Source: JAEUJM01 sp041908445 (GTDB lineage Bacteria; Actinomycetota; Acidimicrobiia; Acidimicrobiales; DATDAH01). From it: DNA of 64,000 nt. Both the position numbers and the translations under genes were made by a program. How positions within the stretch are numbered: position 1 is the first letter of the stretch; each line of letters opens with the position of its first letter. The notes beneath the pieces were generated by a model that saw only the letters and a program-made list of their open reading frames with translations, ran no database searches and had not been told where the DNA came from. Location of the stretch: assembly GCA_041908445.1 (NCBI GenBank), contig JAYRFK010000134.1, positions 1 to 64,000 on the forward strand, in the 5' to 3' direction. Positions 15,373 through 25,522 of the stretch are shown here, one piece after another.

Positions 15373-16629
15373 TCAGTTGCCGAAGTCCCAGCCCTCGCCG
15401 CTGGCGAACTGGCCGAGGACGTTCTTGGCGATGAGGATCTTGTGGACCTCGTCGGGGCCGTCGGCGATGCGCAGGGTGCGGGCGCCCTGGTACATGGCGA
15501 ACAGGGGCAGGTCGTTGGAGACGCCGGCGGCGCCCCAGACCTGGATGGCCCGGTCGACGACCCGGGTGTAGGCGTTCGGCACGAAGACCTTGATGGCCGA
15601 GATGTCGGTGCGGGCCGCGGCCATGCCCCCGTCCACCTTCTCGGCGGCGTGGATGGTCATGAGGCGGGCGGCCTGGATGTCCATGTACGAGTCGGCGATG
15701 AAGCCCTGGATGAACTGCTTGTCCTGCAGGAGGCCGCCGTGCACCTCGCGGGACCGGGCCCGCTCGACCATCAGGTCGAACGCCCGCCACATCTGCCCGA
15801 TCGAGTTCATGCAGTGGTACACCCGGCCGGCGCCGAGGCGGTCCTGGGCGGCCTGGTGGCCCTCGCCGACCCGACCCAGGGCGTTCTCCACCGGCACCCG
15901 CACGTCCTCGTACTTCACCTCGCAGTGGTCGGAGGTCTTGCGCCCCCACACCCCGATGCCCCGGACGATGTTCACGCCCTTGGTGGCCGTCGGCACGATG
16001 ATCTGCACCATCGGGCCCTTCCGGGGATCGGGGTCCTCGGCGTTCGGGTCGACCACCCGGCACATGACGATGAAGAAGTCCGCGTCGATGCCGTTCGAGG
16101 TGAACCACTTGTGGCCGTTGATCACGAAGTGGTCGCCGTCGACCACGGCGGAGGTGGTGAGCGAGCGCGGGTCGGAGCCCGGGTTGTGGGGCTCGGTCAT
16201 GGAGAAGCCCGACTCCATCTCGCCGTCGATGAGGGGGAGCAGCCACTTCTCCTTCTGCTCCGGGGTGCCGTACTTCACGAGGATCGACTGGTTGCCGCTG
16301 TTGGGCGCCACGACGCCGAAGAGCGAGGCGGCGCCGAGGGCGTAGGCGAGGACCTCGTTCATGTAGGCGTGGGCCAGGAAGTCGAGGCCCATGCCGCCGT
16401 ACTCCGTGGGCAGGTGCGGCGCCCAGAGCCCCGCCTGCTTCACCCGCTCCTTGATGGCCGCCCGCAGCTCCAGGGCCTCGTTGTGCTCGGTGAAGCTGCT
16501 GTCCTCGGCGGACCGCCAGAGCACCGCCTCGTTCGGGATGATGTCCTCGTTGACGATCTCGGCCGTGCGCATGCGGATGTCGTTGATGCGCTCATCGAGG
16601 GTGGGCACCGGCTTCACGTTCATGGCCAT
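15373..16629 (-). CDS. Acyl-CoA dehydrogenase family protein
   Basis: 418 aa flavoprotein. FAD and acyl-CoA contacts are visible in GFSMTEPHNPGSDP near residue 140, the KWFTSNGIDADFF strand, GRKTSDHCEV and GAGRVYHCMNSIG. The C-terminal QVWGAAGVSNDLPLF plus RTLRIADGPDEVHKI resembles the ACAD10/11-like group, where the usual catalytic Glu position differs from short-chain enzymes. It would desaturate an acyl-CoA in beta-oxidation-like degradation. The ATG at 16629 follows TAGGCA by seven bases, so a leaderless start fits better than the ATG at 16623. Confidence 0.9.
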   Translation of the reverse strand: MAMNVKPVPTLDERINDIRMRTAEIVNEDIIPNEAVLWRSAEDSSFTEHNEALELRAAIKERVKQAGLWAPHLPTEYGGMGLDFLAHAYMNEVLAYALGAASLFGVVAPNSGNQSILVKYGTPEQKEKWLLPLIDGEMESGFSMTEPHNPGSDPRSLTTSAVVDGDHFVINGHKWFTSNGIDADFFIVMCRVVDPNAEDPDPRKGPMVQIIVPTATKGVNIVRGIGVWGRKTSDHCEVKYEDVRVPVENALGRVGEGHQAAQDRLGAGRVYHCMNSIGQMWRAFDLMVERARSREVHGGLLQDKQFIQGFIADSYMDIQAARLMTIHAAEKVDGGMAAARTDISAIKVFVPNAYTRVVDRAIQVWGAAGVSNDLPLFAMYQGARTLRIADGPDEVHKILIAKNVLGQFASGEGWDFGN

Positions 16630-16636
16630 GGGCGCG

Positions 16637-16642
16637 TGCCTA
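16637..16642 (-). promoter_or_regulatory. -10-like TAGGCA, start at 16629
   Basis: TAGGCA, seven bases, ATG. The last base departs from TAnnnT, so this is a weaker case. Confidence 0.35.
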
Positions 16643-16690
16643 CACGCCCCGGCGCCGTCAGGCCAGGGCCGATGGCCCTCTCCTCGCGCC

Positions 16691-16696
16691 TAGCGT
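16691..16696 (+). promoter_or_regulatory. -10 hexamer TAGCGT upstream of GH4 gene
   Basis: TAGCGT would start transcription near 16703. That leaves a leader of about 30 bases with a GGAGGA Shine-Dalgarno before the GTG at 16733. Confidence 0.4.
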
Positions 16697-16732
16697 GGTG
16701 GGGCCGACCCACGAACCGGAGGAGCCGCGCCC

Positions 16733-18085
16733 GTGAGCGCCCCCACCATCACCCTCATCGGCGCCGGCGGGATGTCGTTCGGCCCCACCATGGTCAACGA
16801 CCTGGTGCACACCCCCGACCTCGCCGGCGCCCGCCTCGTCCTCCACGACGTGAACGAGGAGCGGCTCGGCCGGGCCTACCGGTTCGCGTCGAAGCTGAAC
16901 GCCGCCTCGGGCGCGCCGCTCGTCATCGACCTCAGCCCCGACCCCGCCGTGGCCCTGGCCGGCGCCGACTTCTGCATCAGCAGCGCCGAGTTCGGCCGCT
17001 ACCGCTACTGGCGCCAGGACTACGAGATCCCGAACCGCCATGGCGCCCGCCAGATCCACGGTGAGAACGGCGGGCCGGGCGCGGTCTTCCACTCCCTACG
17101 CTCGATCAAGAACACGCTCTCGATCTGCCGGTCGATCGAGGAGCACTGCCCCGATGCCTTCCTGATCAACCTGTCCAACCCGATGAGCCGGGTGACGCTG
17201 GCCATCAACCGGGGGACCAAGGTGGCCAACGTGGGCATGTGCCACGAGGGGCCCATCGGTGTGTCCCGGCTGGGCAAGCTGCTGCACGTCCCGACCAAGC
17301 ACCTCCGCGGTCGGGCCTCGGGCATCAACCACTTCACCTTCTTCACCGAGCTGGTCGACACCCGCACCGGCGAGGACCTGCTCCCCCGCGTGCGGGACCT
17401 GTTCGCCAAGCCGGTCTTCGACTACTCGCCGCGGACCGTGCCGTTCTGGAAGGCGATGATGAAGCCGCTGCCCCTCGCCGGCCTGGCCGACCAGGTGTAC
17501 ACGCCACTGGTCGCGCACATGGTCCGCGAGTACGGGCTCGTGCCCTGCTCCGTGGACAGCCACATCGGCGAGTACCTGCCCTTCGCCCTCGATGTGGGCC
17601 CGTACCACCCGACCCACATGGACTTCTTCGAGCGCTTCGACGCCGTGACCGAGCGGTTGGCCACGTGGGCGGCGGAGACGACGGTCCCGCTCCCGCTCCA
17701 CAAGGTGGGCCACAGCCTCGAGGAGGTGATCCCGATCATCGCCGCGCGCTGGACGGGGGAGCCCGCCCGGATCATGGCCGTCAACGTGCCCAACCGGGGC
17801 TACCTCCCCGACGTGGCCGACGGCGCCATCGTCGAGGTGGGCGCCACGGTGGACGGCGAGGGCATCCATCCCGAGGAGATGCCACCGCTCGGCGAGCCCC
17901 TCGCCGGCTGGGTGGGCACGCAGGTCGCGCTGCAGGACCTCGTGGTGCGAGCCGCCCTCGAGCACGACCCCGACCTCGCCTACCAGGCGGTGGTCGAGGA
18001 CCCGTGCTCCCCCGCCGACGAGGCTGCCTGCCGGGCCCTGTTCGACGAGCTCCTCGAGCTGCAGGCCTCCGAACTGCCCTTCTGA
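16733..18085 (+). CDS. Glycoside hydrolase family 4 (alpha-glucosidase/alpha-galacturonidase type)
   Basis: 450 aa GH4 enzyme. The N-terminal Rossmann motif TLIGAGGMSFGP binds NAD. The metal site is Cys170-His171 in GMCHEG and His200 in GINHF; LINLSNPMSRVT near residue 147 contacts the substrate. GH4 enzymes cleave glycosides by NAD-dependent oxidation/elimination with Mn2+ under reducing conditions. The CHEG signature is nearer the alpha-glucosidase and galacturonidase branches than the phospho-glycosidase branch (CHS/CNVP), but I cannot fix the sugar. GTG start with GGAGGA. No sugar transporter is adjacent. Confidence 0.88.
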   Translation: MSAPTITLIGAGGMSFGPTMVNDLVHTPDLAGARLVLHDVNEERLGRAYRFASKLNAASGAPLVIDLSPDPAVALAGADFCISSAEFGRYRYWRQDYEIPNRHGARQIHGENGGPGAVFHSLRSIKNTLSICRSIEEHCPDAFLINLSNPMSRVTLAINRGTKVANVGMCHEGPIGVSRLGKLLHVPTKHLRGRASGINHFTFFTELVDTRTGEDLLPRVRDLFAKPVFDYSPRTVPFWKAMMKPLPLAGLADQVYTPLVAHMVREYGLVPCSVDSHIGEYLPFALDVGPYHPTHMDFFERFDAVTERLATWAAETTVPLPLHKVGHSLEEVIPIIAARWTGEPARIMAVNVPNRGYLPDVADGAIVEVGATVDGEGIHPEEMPPLGEPLAGWVGTQVALQDLVVRAALEHDPDLAYQAVVEDPCSPADEAACRALFDELLELQASELPF

Positions 18086-18123
18086 GCGCCTCGCCCGGGC
18101 GTGGCCGGCGGCGTGACGCCACC

Positions 18124-18129
18124 TAGCGT
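18124..18129 (+). promoter_or_regulatory. -10 hexamer TAGCGT, leaderless start at 18137
   Basis: TAGCGT, seven bases, ATG at 18137. The preferred start therefore lies inside a longer open frame. Confidence 0.55.
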
Positions 18130-18136
18130 GGACGCC

Positions 18137-19180
18137 ATGGCCTCCAGCAACGGGATCGCGGCTGCCGCCCAGTCGGCGAACGGCTCGCCGCGCCGCACCC
18201 GGGACATCCACCCCGCCGCCGCCCGGGTGTGGGAGCCCGAGCCGGCGTGGATCCCGCCGACCGCGTCGGTCGCGGAGCTCACCGGCGGCATCGCCGGGGG
18301 CGTCTTCGGCGCGGTCACGTCGCCGTTGATCGCCCGGCCCGTGCTGGGCGCCCTCGGCGCGCTGCGCCCCGCGAACCCACGGCCGCTCGACGCCTCGGAG
18401 ATGGGCGACCCGGGCTGGTTCGGCCCCGACAGCGTGGCGTGGAGGGTGCACGCCGACCCGTCGCTGCTCGTGGCCGGGATCGCCGCCTTCACCCTGCAGG
18501 CGCTGCACCCGCTCGCCATGGCCGGGGTGGCCGAGCACTCCGCCTTCTCCGACGACTTCCTGGGCCGCACCCAGCGCACCGCCGAGTTCGTGCAGGGCGT
18601 CGTGTACGGCTCGACCGCGCGGGCCGAGCGCCTGTGCCGGATCGTGCGCAAGGCCCACGTGCCGGTCGTGGGCGTCGCCCCCGACGGCCGCCCCTACGAC
18701 GCCAACGACCCCGACCTGCTCGACTGGGTCCACGTCGCGGAGTACACGGCCATCGCCGCCGCCAACCGCCGCTTCGCCCTGCGCCCGATGAGCCGGTCGG
18801 AGCTCGACCGCTACATCGCCGAGGTGGCGATCGTGGGTGAGGGCACCGGCGTCCTCGACCCACCGCAGTCGTGGTCGGGGCTGCTGGCATCGCTCGAGCA
18901 CCACCGCCCACAGCTCGCCGTCGGCGAGTACGCCGCCCTCGGCGTGGCCTTCCTCGACGAGGCGCCGATCATCCCCGGCCCGGCCAAGCCGCTCTGGCGG
19001 GCGATCTGGGCGGGCGCCATCGCCTGCCTGCCACCCGTCGGCCGGCGCCTGCTCAACCTGCCCATGCCGAGCGTGGCCGAGCTGGCGGCCTGCCGGGCCG
19101 CGCTGCGTGTCCTGGGCAGCCTCGGCGAGCCCGTCGACCTCGCCGCCGCCCGCCGCCGCCTCGCCCTCGCCCCCGCCTGA
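18137..19180 (+). CDS. Oxygenase MpaB family protein (DUF2236)
   Basis: 347 aa. It carries the DUF2236/MpaB pattern: SVAWRVHADPSLLVAGIAA, the LQALHPLAMAG motif near residue 120, the RTAEFVQGVVYGSTARA segment near residue 150, and LLDWVHVAEYTAIA with the conserved WVH near residue 195. The fungal MpaB is a membrane-bound oxygenase that cleaves a farnesyl chain, and bacterial latex-clearing-type relatives bind heme through conserved His. No signal peptide is evident here; the C-terminus is Ala/Arg-rich. A family A palindromic repeat follows its stop. Confidence 0.82.
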   Translation: MASSNGIAAAAQSANGSPRRTRDIHPAAARVWEPEPAWIPPTASVAELTGGIAGGVFGAVTSPLIARPVLGALGALRPANPRPLDASEMGDPGWFGPDSVAWRVHADPSLLVAGIAAFTLQALHPLAMAGVAEHSAFSDDFLGRTQRTAEFVQGVVYGSTARAERLCRIVRKAHVPVVGVAPDGRPYDANDPDLLDWVHVAEYTAIAAANRRFALRPMSRSELDRYIAEVAIVGEGTGVLDPPQSWSGLLASLEHHRPQLAVGEYAALGVAFLDEAPIIPGPAKPLWRAIWAGAIACLPPVGRRLLNLPMPSVAELAACRAALRVLGSLGEPVDLAAARRRLALAPA

Positions 19181-19193
19181 CCGATCTCACGTT

Positions 19194-19237
19194 CTGGCTC
19201 CCGATTTCGGTGCCAGGACACCGAGATCGGGAGCCAG
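19194..19237. repeat. Long palindromic repeat, family A copy 1
   Basis: Two 19-base arms (19194-19212 and 19219-19237) with one T-G type mismatch and the 6-base loop CCAGGA. The reverse complement of this element recurs at 53277-53320 with two differences. It lies 14 bases after the MpaB-like stop codon. Confidence 0.75.
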
Positions 19238-19315
19238 TTCGAGCGGGCGCCGTGAGGAAGTCAGTCGGCGCGGACCGTGGCACCATGGGCAGAGGCACGA
19301 CACGGGGGTGACGCC

Positions 19316-20998
19316 ATGGCCTACGAGCTGGTGATCAAGGGCGGGACGGTGGTGGACGGCACCGGGACGCCCGGGTTCGCCGCCGACGTGGCCGTGCAGG
19401 ACGGGCGGATCGCCGAGGTCGGCACCGGCCTCGACGGCGACCGCGTCCTCGAGGCCGACGGGCACGTCGTGGCCCCCGGCTTCATCGACATCCACACCCA
19501 CTACGACGCCCAGGTCTTCTGGGACCCGGGCCTCACGCCGTCCTCGTACCACGGCGTCACCACCGTGATCGCGGGCAACTGCGGCTTCTCCATCGCCCCG
19601 TGCGGGCCCGACGGCGCCGGCATCCTCGGGCGCACCCTGCAGCACGTGGAGGACATGAGCCTCGACACCCTCGTCGCCGGCGTGCCCTGGGACGAGTTCG
19701 AGACCTTCGGCCAGTACCTCGACGCGGTCGAGCGCCGAGGCGTCGGACTGAACTACGGCTGCTACGTCGGCCACACCGCCGTGCGCCTCTACGTCATGGG
19801 CGCGGACGACGCCTACGAGCGGCCCGCCGCCGACGCCGAGATCGCCGAGATGCAGCGCATCGTGGCCGAGGCCATGGCCGCGGGCGCCGCCGGGTTCGCC
19901 AGCTCGGCCTCCCCCACCCACAACGGTGACCAGGGCCGACCCGTCCCCTCCCGGGTGGCCGACCTGGCCGAGCTCACCGCGCTGTGCGAGCCGGTGCGCG
20001 ACGCCGGCCGCGGCGTCCTCGCCCTGCTGCCCGGCGGCGTGTTCTCCAACCAGGAGGTCTTCGAGCTCCAGCGCCACATCGGCCGGCCCATCACGTGGAC
20101 GGCGCTGCTCACGGTCAAGGGCTTCCCGTACCACGAGAAGGTCATCGCCGAGCACGACGCCGCCCGGGCCGAGGGCGTCGAGGTGTGGCCCCAGGTGTCG
20201 TGCCGGCCGCTCATGTTCCAGATGAACCTGGCCGAGCCCTTCACCCTCAACATGCGCTCGTCGTTCTCCTCGATCATGGGCCAGTCCCACGAGGAGCGGA
20301 AGGCGACCTACGCGGACCGGGATTGGCGGGCCACGGCGTGGGCCGAGCTGTCGGGCAAGGAGCAGGGCGTCCTGCCGTTCAACTGGCCGTCGCTGTCGGT
20401 CGCCGAGAGCACCAACCGACCCGAGCTCGTCGGCCGCAACGTGGTCGAGCTGGCCGAGGAGTGGGGCTGCACCCCGCTCGACGTCATCCTCGACGTCAGC
20501 CTGGCCGACGACCTCACCACGCGCTTCAACTCGGTGCTCGCCAACGACGACCCCGACGCCATCGAGTGGCTGCTCCCCCGCGACGGCGTGCTCCTCGGCC
20601 TGGCCGACTCGGGCGCCCACGTGAGCCAGCTCTGCGACGCCTGCTTCAGCACCGACCTGCTCGGCAACTGGGTGCGCGACCGCGGCGTGATGCCCCTCGA
20701 GCGGGCCGTCCACAAGCTCACGGCCGAGCCCGCCGCGGTCTACGGCCTGGACGACCGGGGTGTCGTCGCCGCCGGCAAGGCCGCCGACCTCGTGGTGTTC
20801 GACCCCGCCACCGTGGCCCCCGGCCCGCTGCGCCGGGTGCGGGACTTCCCCGCCGACGGCGAGCGCCTGACCGCCGACGCCCCCGTGGGCGTGCGCCACA
20901 CGTTGGTCAACGGCGTGCCCATCCGAGTCGACGACGAGGCCGTGGCCGAGCCCCTCGGCCCCGACGGCCGCCGCCCGGGCACCCTCCTCCGCGGCTGA
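19316..20998 (+). CDS. N-acyl-D-amino-acid deacylase-like amidohydrolase
   Basis: 560 aa metal-dependent hydrolase of the D-aminoacylase group. The N-terminal strand GGTVVDGTGTPGF and the metal motif FIDIHTHYDAQVFWDP (near residue 62) are diagnostic. GNCGFSIAPCGPD, later His residues, and LADSGAHVSQLCDACF near residue 425 (catalytic Asp region) complete the barrel. Many proteins with this exact layout are annotated as D-aminoacylases, but true substrates vary widely. ATG at 19316 with a G-rich GGGGGTG upstream. Cytoplasmic, monocistronic. Confidence 0.85.
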   Translation: MAYELVIKGGTVVDGTGTPGFAADVAVQDGRIAEVGTGLDGDRVLEADGHVVAPGFIDIHTHYDAQVFWDPGLTPSSYHGVTTVIAGNCGFSIAPCGPDGAGILGRTLQHVEDMSLDTLVAGVPWDEFETFGQYLDAVERRGVGLNYGCYVGHTAVRLYVMGADDAYERPAADAEIAEMQRIVAEAMAAGAAGFASSASPTHNGDQGRPVPSRVADLAELTALCEPVRDAGRGVLALLPGGVFSNQEVFELQRHIGRPITWTALLTVKGFPYHEKVIAEHDAARAEGVEVWPQVSCRPLMFQMNLAEPFTLNMRSSFSSIMGQSHEERKATYADRDWRATAWAELSGKEQGVLPFNWPSLSVAESTNRPELVGRNVVELAEEWGCTPLDVILDVSLADDLTTRFNSVLANDDPDAIEWLLPRDGVLLGLADSGAHVSQLCDACFSTDLLGNWVRDRGVMPLERAVHKLTAEPAAVYGLDDRGVVAAGKAADLVVFDPATVAPGPLRRVRDFPADGERLTADAPVGVRHTLVNGVPIRVDDEAVAEPLGPDGRRPGTLLRG

Positions 20999-21030
20999 TC
21001 CCCCGGCGGCCCTCCCCGCGAGCGCGACAG

Positions 21031-21516
21031 CTAGACGAGGATGCGGTCGTCGGGGGCGGGGACGCCGACGACGGCCATCATGCGGCCGAGGCCGAGGAAC
21101 ATGCCGCAGCAGATGCTGAGGTCGGCCAGCTCCTCGTCGGTGTAGGCGGTGCGCATCCGGTCGAAGAAGGCGTCGTCCATGGTGAGGTGGTCGAGGGCGA
21201 AGCGGTAGGCGAACTCGGCGGCGAGGCGCTCACGGTCGGACAGCACCTCGCTCTCGCGCCAGTTCAGGATCTCGGCGTAGAAGCCCTCGTCGATGCCCAG
21301 CTCCGGGCCGCGCTCGGCCCGGGTGTCCTGGCACACCGCGCAGTGGTTGATCTGGGCGATCGTGTAGCGGGCGGCCTCGCGCTCGCGCACGCCGAGCTGG
21401 GTGTTGCCGTAGACCGCGGCGGAGAACTTGCCCAGGCCCTTGGCCATCTCGGGCCGCTGGAGCGACCAGTCCACGTGCTCGCCGAAACCGACCTCGGGGA
21501 AGGAGATGCGCGCCAT
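21031..21516 (-). CDS. Carboxymuconolactone decarboxylase family protein (AhpD-like)
   Basis: 161 aa all-helical CMD/AhpD-fold protein. The redox motif HCAVCQDTRA (CxxC with following acidic/His context, about residues 58-67) suggests alkylhydroperoxidase or thiol-peroxidase activity rather than ring decarboxylation. ATG at 21516 six bases after TAGCCT, giving a leaderless transcript. The first three bases of that hexamer are the stop codon of the preceding gene. Substrate unknown. Confidence 0.82.
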   Translation of the reverse strand: MARISFPEVGFGEHVDWSLQRPEMAKGLGKFSAAVYGNTQLGVREREAARYTIAQINHCAVCQDTRAERGPELGIDEGFYAEILNWRESEVLSDRERLAAEFAYRFALDHLTMDDAFFDRMRTAYTDEELADLSICCGMFLGLGRMMAVVGVPAPDDRILV

Positions 21517-21522
21517 GCCCGA

Positions 21523-21528
21523 AGGCTA
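21523..21528 (-). promoter_or_regulatory. -10 hexamer TAGCCT, overlapping an upstream stop codon
   Basis: TAGCCT, six bases, ATG at 21516. The TAG is also the stop codon of the gene at 21526-21960. Confidence 0.5.
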
Positions 21529-21960
21529 CGACGATCCCGCCGGCGCCGCCGGAGCATCGGGGGCCTCCGGCCACCCCAGACCCGCGTCGACCACGGCACC
21601 CTCGGTGGCGACCGCCAGGGCGTCCACCGAGCCGCCGCAGGCCTCGAGCTCGTCGGCGTCGAGCAGCGGGACGATCGCGCCGTCCTCGGTCTCGGCCACG
21701 ACCACCGGCGCAGCGCCGCCGACAGCCGACCGCACCGCATCGGGCTGGTCGTCGCGGTGGTAGGTGTCGAACGGGACGCCGAAGCCCGTCCGGCACCGCG
21801 TCCACGCGGGCTTGGCCAGCACGGCGCCGTGCGTGATGTCGCACAACGCGCAGTGGGCGCGCCCGAGGCGGGCGCCCACCCAGTACGACAGCTCGCCACG
21901 CAGGGTGTGGTCGGCGTCATAGACCCCGATGAGTCGGCGGAGGCGCAATCCGTCACTCAC
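21526..21960 (-). CDS. Hypothetical protein with HCALCDITHG motif
   Basis: 144 aa soluble protein. The N-terminal part (LIGVYDADHTLRGELSYWVG, then HCALCDITHG near residue 36) belongs to a conserved bacterial family of unknown function in which the CxxC-like HCxLCDITHG motif could bind metal or act in redox chemistry. A second Cys lies in TRCRTGFGVPFDTYH. The C-terminus is Ala/Pro-rich. The GTG at 21960 is fixed by TACGGT seven bases upstream. It is divergent from the HDAC-fold gene; the two -10 regions are 14 bases apart. Confidence 0.65.
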   Translation of the reverse strand: MSDGLRLRRLIGVYDADHTLRGELSYWVGARLGRAHCALCDITHGAVLAKPAWTRCRTGFGVPFDTYHRDDQPDAVRSAVGGAAPVVVAETEDGAIVPLLDADELEACGGSVDALAVATEGAVVDAGLGWPEAPDAPAAPAGSS

Positions 21961-21967
21961 CCCGGCG

Positions 21968-21973
21968 ACCGTA
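21968..21973 (-). promoter_or_regulatory. -10 hexamer TACGGT, leaderless start at 21960
   Basis: TACGGT, seven bases, GTG. A facing, weaker TACACC (21988-21993) lies seven bases before the GTG at 22001 on the other strand. Confidence 0.55.
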
Positions 21974-22000
21974 TCGGCGCCGTCTGCTACACCGGCGCGG

Positions 22001-23155
<1,155 letters not shown>

Positions 23156-23158
<3 letters not shown>

Positions 23159-23173
23159 GTTCGTTTCTCGAAC
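23156..23173 (+). promoter_or_regulatory. -10 hexamer TAGGTT and small inverted repeat
   Basis: TAGGTT (23156-23161) begins at the TAG stop of the previous gene. GTTCG-TTTCT-CGAAC (23159-23173) covers the expected transcript start of the molybdopterin gene, which then has a GGGAGGG Shine-Dalgarno. Confidence 0.35.
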
Positions 23174-23190
23174 TCACTTCGGGAGGGCGC

Positions 23191-25491
23191 ATGACCGAGC
23201 ACGGCAGCACGACCGACGGCACCACGACCGACGGCACCGCCACCGATGACTGGCACGCCACCGCCTGCATCCTCTGCTCGGTGAACTGCGGGGTCGAGGT
23301 CCGCCTCGGCGGCGACGACGGCCGCACCTTCGTGCGGGTGCGCGGCGACAAGGCCCACCCCACCAGCAAGGGCTACACGTGCGAGAAGGCGCTGCGCCTC
23401 GACCACTACCAGAACGGCCGCCACCGCCTCACCAGCCCGATGCGCCGGCGCCCCGACGGCACCTACGAGGAGGTCGACTGGGACACGGCCATCGCCGAGG
23501 TCGCCGCCCGCCTGAACGACGTGGCCGCCGAGCACGGCGGCGAGCGCATCCTCTACTACGGCGGCGGCGGGCAGGGGAACCACCTCGGCGGCGGCTACGG
23601 CCGGGCCACCCGGGCCGCGTTCGGCTCGACGTGGATCAGCAACGCCCTCGCCCAGGAGAAGACCGGCGAGTTCTGGGTCGACGGCCAGCTCTACGGCCGC
23701 CCCCGCTGCCACACCACCGGCGAGTGGGACGAGGCCGAGGTCCTCGTCTTCGTGGGCAAGAACCCGTGGCAGTCCCACGGCTTCCCGCGGGCCCGCACCG
23801 TCCTCAAGGCGGTCGCCGGCGACGAGGGGCGCGCCCTGATCGTCATCGACCCCCGCCGCACCGAGACCGCCGACCTCGCCGACATCCACCTCCAGGTGAA
23901 GCCCGGCACCGACGCCTGGTGCCTCGGCGCGCTACTCGCCGTCCTCGTGGAGGAGGGCCTGCTCGCCGACCGCTGGCTGACCGAGCACGCCGACGGCCTC
24001 GACGAGGTCACCGCCGCCGTGGGCCGGGTGCCGATCGCCGAGTGGTGCGCGGTCGCCGGCGTGGCCGAGGACGACGTGCGGGCCGCGGCCCGGCGCATCG
24101 CCGGCGCCACCGGCGGGGTCTCGATCTTCGAGGACCTCGGCATCCAGCAGGCGCCGAACTCCACCCTCTGCTCGTACCTCGAGAAGCTGCTCTACCTGCT
24201 GACCGGCAACTTCGGGGTGCCCGGCGGCATGAACATCCACACCCGCATGGCCAACCTGGCCGGGGGCAGCGCCGCCGTCCGCCTCAGCCCGGTCACCGGC
24301 TCCAAGGTGATCACCGGCCTGATCCCGAGCGCGGTGCTGCCCGACGAGATCCTCACCGACCACCCCGACCGCTTCCGGGCCCTGATCGTGGAGTCGTCGA
24401 ACCCGGTGCACTCGCTGCCCGAGTCGTCCCGCTGGCGCGAGGCCATGGCCGCGCTCGAGTTCTCGGTCGTCATCGACGTGGCCATGACCGAGACCGCCCG
24501 CAGCGCCGACTACGTGCTGCCGGCGGCGTCGCAGTTCGAGAAGTGGGAGGCCACGTTCTTCACCCTGGAGTTCCCCGAGAACGCCTTCCACCTGCGCCGG
24601 CCGCTGCTCGACCCGCTGCCCGGCACCCTCCCCGAGGCCGAGATCCACGCCCGCATCGTCCGGGCCAGCGGCGCCCTCGCCGGTGACGCCGACGCCCTCG
24701 ACGAGCTGCGGGCCGCCGCCGAGCAGGGCCGCGGCGCCTACCTCGGCGCCTTCCTGCGGGTGAACGGCGAACGCCCCCACCTCGGGCCTTTCGCCAGCTA
24801 CGTCCTCTACGAGACCCTCGGCCCCTCGCTGGGCGATGCCGCGCAGGCCGCCGCGGTCTGGGGCCTCGCCCAGACCACCATGCTCACCTTCCCCGCCTCC
24901 GTGCAGCGGGCCGGGTTCGCCGACGGCGACGCCCTCTTCCAGGCCCTGCTCGACACCCCGTCGGGCGTGGTCTTCACCGTCGACGAGTTCGAGGACACCT
25001 GGCGGCGCATGGACACCCCCGACGGCAAGGTCAACCTCGCCGTCGGCGAGATGCTGGCCGCCTTCGAGGCGGTCTTCACCGCGACACCGCCGGCCTCCGA
25101 CCCGGACTTCCCCATCGTGCTGTCCGCCGGCGAGCGGCGGACGTCGACCGCCAACACCATCTTCCGGGACCCGGGCTGGCGGAAGAAGGACGCCGCCGGT
25201 GCGCTGCGGCTCTCCCCGGCCGACGGTGCCGCCCTGGGCCTGGCCGACGGCGACGCCGCCCGCATCACCACCAAGGCGGGCAGCGCGGTGGCGGTGGTCG
25301 AGCTCACCGACACCCTGCAGGCGGGCCACGCCTCGCTGCCCAACGGCTTCGGCGTCGGCGACCCCGGCGACAGCGTCGGCGTGGCCCCCAACGAGCTCAC
25401 CTCCGCGGACCACCGCGACGAGCTCGCCGGCACCCCGCTGCACAAGCACGTCCCCGCCCGCATCGAGCGCGCCGAGCCCCAACCCGCCTGA
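23191..25491 (+). CDS. Molybdopterin-dependent oxidoreductase (formate dehydrogenase/nitrate reductase-like)
   Basis: 766 aa cytoplasmic enzyme of the DMSO-reductase family. An N-terminal 4Fe-4S site uses Cys26, Cys29, Cys33 and Cys64. LYYGGGGQGNHLGGGYG and VLVFVGKNPWQSHGFPRAR, plus VIDPRRTETADLAD, bind the MGD cofactor; the C-terminal PNGFGVGDPGDSVGVAPNELT region is the molydopterin-binding domain. No Tat signal. The first 20 residues are a Thr/Asp/Gly-rich tail. The residue ligating Mo is not evident. GGGAGGG Shine-Dalgarno. No electron-transfer subunit is adjacent, so the reaction remains open. Confidence 0.88.
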   Translation: MTEHGSTTDGTTTDGTATDDWHATACILCSVNCGVEVRLGGDDGRTFVRVRGDKAHPTSKGYTCEKALRLDHYQNGRHRLTSPMRRRPDGTYEEVDWDTAIAEVAARLNDVAAEHGGERILYYGGGGQGNHLGGGYGRATRAAFGSTWISNALAQEKTGEFWVDGQLYGRPRCHTTGEWDEAEVLVFVGKNPWQSHGFPRARTVLKAVAGDEGRALIVIDPRRTETADLADIHLQVKPGTDAWCLGALLAVLVEEGLLADRWLTEHADGLDEVTAAVGRVPIAEWCAVAGVAEDDVRAAARRIAGATGGVSIFEDLGIQQAPNSTLCSYLEKLLYLLTGNFGVPGGMNIHTRMANLAGGSAAVRLSPVTGSKVITGLIPSAVLPDEILTDHPDRFRALIVESSNPVHSLPESSRWREAMAALEFSVVIDVAMTETARSADYVLPAASQFEKWEATFFTLEFPENAFHLRRPLLDPLPGTLPEAEIHARIVRASGALAGDADALDELRAAAEQGRGAYLGAFLRVNGERPHLGPFASYVLYETLGPSLGDAAQAAAVWGLAQTTMLTFPASVQRAGFADGDALFQALLDTPSGVVFTVDEFEDTWRRMDTPDGKVNLAVGEMLAAFEAVFTATPPASDPDFPIVLSAGERRTSTANTIFRDPGWRKKDAAGALRLSPADGAALGLADGDAARITTKAGSAVAVVELTDTLQAGHASLPNGFGVGDPGDSVGVAPNELTSADHRDELAGTPLHKHVPARIERAEPQPA

Positions 25492-25509
25492 CGCGCTCCC
25501 GTCCCCCGC

Positions 25510-25515
25510 TACGGT
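25510..25515 (+). promoter_or_regulatory. -10 hexamer TACGGT, leaderless start at 25523
   Basis: TACGGT, seven bases, GTG. It decides the start inside a much longer open frame. Confidence 0.6.
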
Positions 25516-25522
25516 CCTGGCC

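Noticed and set aside
17096..20899. Long minus-strand frames over the GH4, MpaB-like and amidohydrolase genes
   Set aside because: The plus-strand products have clear families and leaderless promoters. The minus frames show only low-complexity sequence.
23159..23173. LexA box upstream of the molybdopterin oxidoreductase
   Set aside because: GTTCG-N5-CGAAC has half-sites in the wrong order and spacing for TCGAAC-N4-GTTCGA.
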